Shown here piece by piece: positions 44,606-48,083 of a DNA stretch of 48,083 nucleotides (positions within the stretch are counted from its first letter, which is position 1; every line of letters begins with the position of its first letter). The notes beneath the pieces are model-generated. The model saw only the letters and a program-made list of their open reading frames with translations, was not told the origin of the DNA and searched no databases. The DNA is taken from the NCBI GenBank assembly GCA_902489445.1, contig CABTZX010000010.1, forward strand, positions 1 to 48,083. Direction: 5' to 3'. This stretch comes from an uncultured Bacteroidales bacterium. GTDB taxonomy: Bacteria > Bacteroidota > Bacteroidia > Bacteroidales > Porphyromonadaceae. A program made the translations under genes and the position numbers.

Positions 44606-46468
44606 CTAATCCGTGGCGTAAAGGCGCATCAGGCATGCTTCGCAATCAAAACTGAGCCGGAAGCGGCGTACGCCTTGCCGCAGATAAAGCGGTTCGGCGT
44701 AGGGCATCGGCTTGCCTTGTCGTGTACAGTAGCCGAGAAAACGGCGCAAGCAGTGCTTGGTGGTCATCAATGCGGCATCCCGAACCTGTTCTATTTCGAA
44801 AGCGGGAAGCGGTTTATTTGCCGATAACAGCCGATAGGTCCGCTGCGCAGCACGGTTGGCAATGTTGAACGAATAGTCGAGCGGTTCTTTGATGGGAAAG
44901 GGAAGAGGCGCGGTAACGCGACGTTCTGTGGGTTGGGGACGGTAGTGTAGGCGGAGCGTTCGTGCCATCGCTTCCGTAGCGCGGCGCTTCAAATCACCGA
45001 GCAGAGAAACCGGCACAAAGAATCCGTTTAGAACTACGTGGCATTCGTCCGCCAAAAAGAGCGTATCGCCCAACTTGGTTAGTGCCTCCTTGAGCGGGGC
45101 TTCGCGCGGCATTTGGCGTGCCGGATTGAGGATGATATGCTGTGCCACGACTACTACCAAACCCACACTCGGAACAACAAAGCTCAGTTTGAGCAGACGG
45201 GCGCTCGCTTCAAGCCGTAATACGACCTTGATCTTGCGCTCGGAAGCATCTTCGCGCAACAACAACTTATCAAAAGCAACGTCCCGATTGCGCCAAAGGA
45301 ACGTCCCCTTGGGTAGGGCGAGCGGCTCTGTAGTCAAAAAGATCTTATCTTCCTGCACCGAATTGACGCGTAGCCCCGCGAGCTTGCCCTCTTCTGTCAA
45401 ATAGCAAAGCCCATCGCCGTTATGTAGTTCCTTTTGTGTATTAATGGCTACGCGCGTTCCCCGGCACGAAGTTACTATGCCGAGCGGCTCGCCTAAGCTT
45501 TTGGGGCTTTCCGGCATAATGAGCGTTTCCGGCAGCGCTCCCTTGCTCAATTGATACGAAGTGAACGAGCGATTGAAGCTTTTGTACGGATCGGGCGAAA
45601 AACGGAGCGTTACATCGCCTTGAGAGGCACGGCAAAATGCCTCCTCGTGCTCGGCTATGTAGCGATCCAGGAGCTGACGGTAATAGGCGGTTATATTCCG
45701 CACGTAACCGTTCCCCTTCATTCGCCCCTCAATCTTGAAAGAACGCACGCCCGCTTCGATCAGTGCAGGCAATTGATCGCTTCGGTTCAGATCTTTGAGC
45801 GAAAGTAAGTATCGATCGCTTACGATCGTTTTGCCGTTTCCATCGAGCAGATCGTACGCCATGCGGCACATTTGTCCGCATTCGCCTCGGTTCGCGCTTC
45901 TCCCGCACATAGCTTGTGATAAATAGCACCGACCGCTGTAGGAAACGCACAGCGCGCCATGGATAAAGGTTTCCGCCCGAAGCGTGTGCAACGCACTGGT
46001 GAGCTGCGCCGTTTCCGCAACCGAGAGTTCGCGGGCGAGTACCGCCTGTTCAAAGCCCAATGCTTCCAAACGGAGTAGCTGCTCCACGCTGTTGTTGTGG
46101 CACTGTGTACTGGCGTGAAGTGCAATAGGCGGCAAATCCAACGCGAGCAGGCCAAAATCCTGGATAATTAACGCATCGCAGCCTGTCGCATAAAGCGAAC
46201 GTGCTATTCGTTCCGCCTCTTGCAACTCGCTATCGTACAGAATGGTGTTGAGCGCGGCATAGACCTTTGCTCCGTACAGATGCGCCGTAGAGCTGAGAAC
46301 GCGGATATCTTCTATCGAAACGCTCCGAGCGGCACGCGCACCGAAGCGTGGTGCGCCTATGTAGACCGCATCCGCACCCGCCGATAGCGCCGCCAATCCG
46401 CTCGCCAAATCACCGGCGGGGGCCAGCAGCTCTAATGGTTCTCGGCTCTTCTTAGAGCTTTTGTCCAT
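44606..46468 (-). CDS. U32 family peptidase-like protein (RlhA/TrhP-type)
   Basis: A 620-residue protein annotated as peptidase U32, a family that in E. coli includes RlhA and TrhP, which hydroxylate 23S rRNA and tRNA. The N-terminus LELLAPAGDLASGLAALSAGADAVYIGAP is classic, and the signature is HGALCVSYSGRCYLS followed by cysteines in MCGRSANRGECGQMCR that likely bind an iron-sulfur cluster. The extra C-terminal part (DUF3656-like) and length point to RlhA rather than TrhP. The ATG at 46468 is chosen; it overlaps upp by 17 bases. Protease activity is doubtful. Confidence 0.88.
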   Translation of the reverse strand: MDKSSKKSREPLELLAPAGDLASGLAALSAGADAVYIGAPRFGARAARSVSIEDIRVLSSTAHLYGAKVYAALNTILYDSELQEAERIARSLYATGCDALIIQDFGLLALDLPPIALHASTQCHNNSVEQLLRLEALGFEQAVLARELSVAETAQLTSALHTLRAETFIHGALCVSYSGRCYLSQAMCGRSANRGECGQMCRMAYDLLDGNGKTIVSDRYLLSLKDLNRSDQLPALIEAGVRSFKIEGRMKGNGYVRNITAYYRQLLDRYIAEHEEAFCRASQGDVTLRFSPDPYKSFNRSFTSYQLSKGALPETLIMPESPKSLGEPLGIVTSCRGTRVAINTQKELHNGDGLCYLTEEGKLAGLRVNSVQEDKIFLTTEPLALPKGTFLWRNRDVAFDKLLLREDASERKIKVVLRLEASARLLKLSFVVPSVGLVVVVAQHIILNPARQMPREAPLKEALTKLGDTLFLADECHVVLNGFFVPVSLLGDLKRRATEAMARTLRLHYRPQPTERRVTAPLPFPIKEPLDYSFNIANRAAQRTYRLLSANKPLPAFEIEQVRDAALMTTKHCLRRFLGYCTRQGKPMPYAEPLYLRQGVRRFRLSFDCEACLMRLYATD

Positions 46469-47111
46469 ACGCCAAGTCTCCGGCATCTCCAAGCCCCGGC
46501 ACAATGTACGAATGCTCGTTGAGGCCGTCGTCCAGAGCGGCAAGCCAAATGGTGGTTTCCAGCTCCTTGGGCAGCGTTTGCTCCAAATAAGTTAGAGCAG
46601 TTTTGCTTGCTATGATGGATGCGATGTGCAGACGGCGTGGCATACCTTTTGTGAGTAACGCTTTGAATGCCATTTCCATCGAGCCGCCCGTGGCAAGCAT
46701 CGGATCGGTTATTACGAGCGTACTCCCCGTAATGTCGGGCGATGCGATGTATTCGATGTGAATATCAAAGTGCAATGCATCTTTGTACTTACGATAAGCC
46801 GATACAAAGGCATTTTCCGCTTCATCGAAGTAGTTCAGGAATCCGTGATGGAATGGCAGTCCGGCACGTAGAATGGTGGCGAGCACTACGCGATCCGATA
46901 AACGATGTACCTCAGCCTCGCCTAACGGTGTGCGTACCGTGCCGGTTTCGTAACTGAGCCGACGGCTGATTTCGTATGCCATAATCTCGCCCAGGCGCTC
47001 TATGTTACGCCGGAAGCGCATACGATCGCCCTGAATTTCAACGCTGCGCAGCTGCGCTATATACTCGCTGATGAGCGAGGGCGTGTGCGTATAGTCTACT
47101 ATTTCTATCAT
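46452..47111 (-). CDS. upp: Uracil phosphoribosyltransferase
   Basis: A 219-residue salvage enzyme that makes UMP from uracil and PRPP in the cytoplasm. The PRPP loop VITDPMLATGGSM (about 131-143) and the C-terminal uracil-binding segment VPGLGDAGDLAYG are diagnostic. Length is slightly above the 208-residue E. coli protein. It overlaps the U32 gene and leads the two-gene minus-strand unit; no clear TAnnTTTG box is seen upstream. Confidence 0.95.
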   Translation of the reverse strand: MIEIVDYTHTPSLISEYIAQLRSVEIQGDRMRFRRNIERLGEIMAYEISRRLSYETGTVRTPLGEAEVHRLSDRVVLATILRAGLPFHHGFLNYFDEAENAFVSAYRKYKDALHFDIHIEYIASPDITGSTLVITDPMLATGGSMEMAFKALLTKGMPRRLHIASIIASKTALTYLEQTLPKELETTIWLAALDDGLNEHSYIVPGLGDAGDLAYGQKL

Positions 47112-48020
47112 TTCCTTTATTTTTTCTTGTCAATCCGCCACGTCGAGGCTCTGTGGCTCTCTCCGTATCTCCGGCTTCTTTCACTCTTTCTTTATCTCTG
47201 CTGACGAACCTCTCCCATCCGAGCTTTTCGCTCTTTCTTCCTGCAGATGAGCTCCGTTCTCCCGAGCATTTCATTCTTTAATGCATCAATGGATGAATGC
47301 CCCTGCTTACAAATGCTCCCGATCTATGGGCGAGCATTCCGTTCTGCACGTACAAAAGTACACTTTTCCGCCTACTTACCGATGCAACCCAACTTCTCCC
47401 TGAGTCGCCCTCCCCCTCCTTTTGTACCCTGTTTCCCTATTCCTCATGACACTTTAGCCCTTTTACTGCTCTACATCTTCCTTTGCTTTGACACTGCCCA
47501 TCCAACCCGATTGATCGTTTCCTCGACCATCCCCGCAGCCAAGCCCGATAGGCTCCGTCACGCGCACCATATCAAGCGGCACGCAGATTGGGATAAGTCG
47601 GTGACCGGATGCATATGAACCACCTCAAAGAGAAGAACTCTCCGGCGCGATACCGTTGAGAAATCAGCATTGAGGATGGGTGATATATGAGCAGTGAACG
47701 GATCGTTACAGACCGGAGTATGAGAGTAGACGTATCGGAGCACGCAAGGATACAGATCATCTATACTAAGGAGTCCGACCGTCGGATTGGAAGATATTGA
47801 GGCAGAATATGTGTGAATGCAGATCATTTATACGAAGGAATTGGAGCAGGATATGGGTGACGTCTGGACCGAGAATTATGCATATTGGGGCGCAGGTTGC
47901 GAGGAAAGCCCTTGGAAGTAGAGAGATATTCAAATGGAGGATGGGAGGATGCAGATCGGTTGTCCCATGGCAACGGAGCGGAAGATGGGAGGGAACGGAG
48001 CGGATGTACGGTGCGGTCGG
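47112..48020. other. Non-coding region with pyrimidine to purine switch
   Basis: About 900 bases without a supported gene. From 47112 to about 47560 the plus strand is pyrimidine-rich (for example CCCTCCCCCTCC near 47409); from about 47600 to 48020 it is purine-rich. CAGATCAT(C/T)TATAC with a following AAGGA occurs twice, near 47753 and 47820, and GGGTGA also recurs. These look like decayed repeats. No decamer element is seen here. Confidence 0.55.
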
Positions 48021-48026
48021 AGAAAA

Positions 48027-48083
48027 CTCTATAGACTTTCTGAAAATACTCTATAGACTTTCTGAAAATACTCTATAGACTTT
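48027..48083. repeat. Right-edge 22-bp tandem array (TCTATAGA core)
   Basis: CTCTATAGAC recurs at 48027, 48049 and 48071, an exact 22-bp period; the first two units are identical and the third is cut by the window edge. The unit is the same family as at 1-72. Both edges therefore lie within arrays of the same repeat. Confidence 0.92.

Noticed and set aside
47247..47618. A 123-codon plus-strand frame in the right-hand intergenic region
   Set aside because: Composition follows the pyrimidine-rich strand (many Pro, Leu, Phe, Ser), no start context and no recognisable family.

Overview
The window looks like chromosomal DNA of a Bacteroidota member, most likely Porphyromonas or a close relative. 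The reasons are the protein families present (DUF1599, BT_3928-like DoxX protein, tandem FKBP lipoproteins, GH57/GT/debranching glycogen cluster), weak Shine-Dalgarno signals, and candidate -7 boxes of the Bacteroidota type TAnnTTTG in front of several operons. The genus is an inference from remembered families; the sequence itself does not name it. No phage, transposase, integrase or CRISPR array is visible. Thirty-five protein genes and one tRNA gene are supported.

Layout. 1-719: repeat-rich, G-rich non-coding DNA. 720-5020 (+): MATE transporter, prmA, dapA, recF. 5021-10483: a TetR regulator and a two-subunit ABC exporter, set among three 22-bp repeat arrays. 10484-12335 (+): tRNA-Arg(UCU) and a phosphohexose mutase. 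12503-18146 (-): a TrmH-like methyltransferase, gcvP, a metallo-beta-lactamase-fold hydrolase, rsmG and a DUF3298 lipoprotein. 18736-23294 (-): a three-gene glycogen cluster (debranching enzyme, glycosyltransferase, GH57). 23922-33894 (-): a long run read from rarA through an M48 peptidase, lon, DUF1599, DoxX, tpiA, a SPOR protein, folE and a pRiA4b ORF-3-like protein to miaA. 34272-36560 (+): three FKBP isomerases predicted for cytoplasm, periplasm and membrane anchor. 37516-44581 (+): a tightly packed run of Sua5/YrdC, a sugar-phosphate transferase, a ClC protein, fmt, a glycosyltransferase and a flippase-like membrane protein. 44606-47111 (-): a U32 family protein and upp. 47112-48083: non-coding, ending in a 22-bp array.

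The genes themselves are mostly conserved housekeeping. The unusual part is the DNA between operons. It is built on a recurring 22-bp ruler: four arrays of exactly four 22-bp units with a TATATACCTAT core, a separate run of ten 22-bp units that changes sequence family while keeping register, arrays at both window ends, a 66-bp (3 x 22) repeat and a 43/44-bp (about 2 x 22) minisatellite whose last copy supplies the start codon of the Sua5 gene. A second element, present three times, is a decamer array arranged as an inverted repeat, followed by a conserved box and a G-rich tract, always pointing at the next operon. These two repeat systems are the best candidates here for something not yet described.
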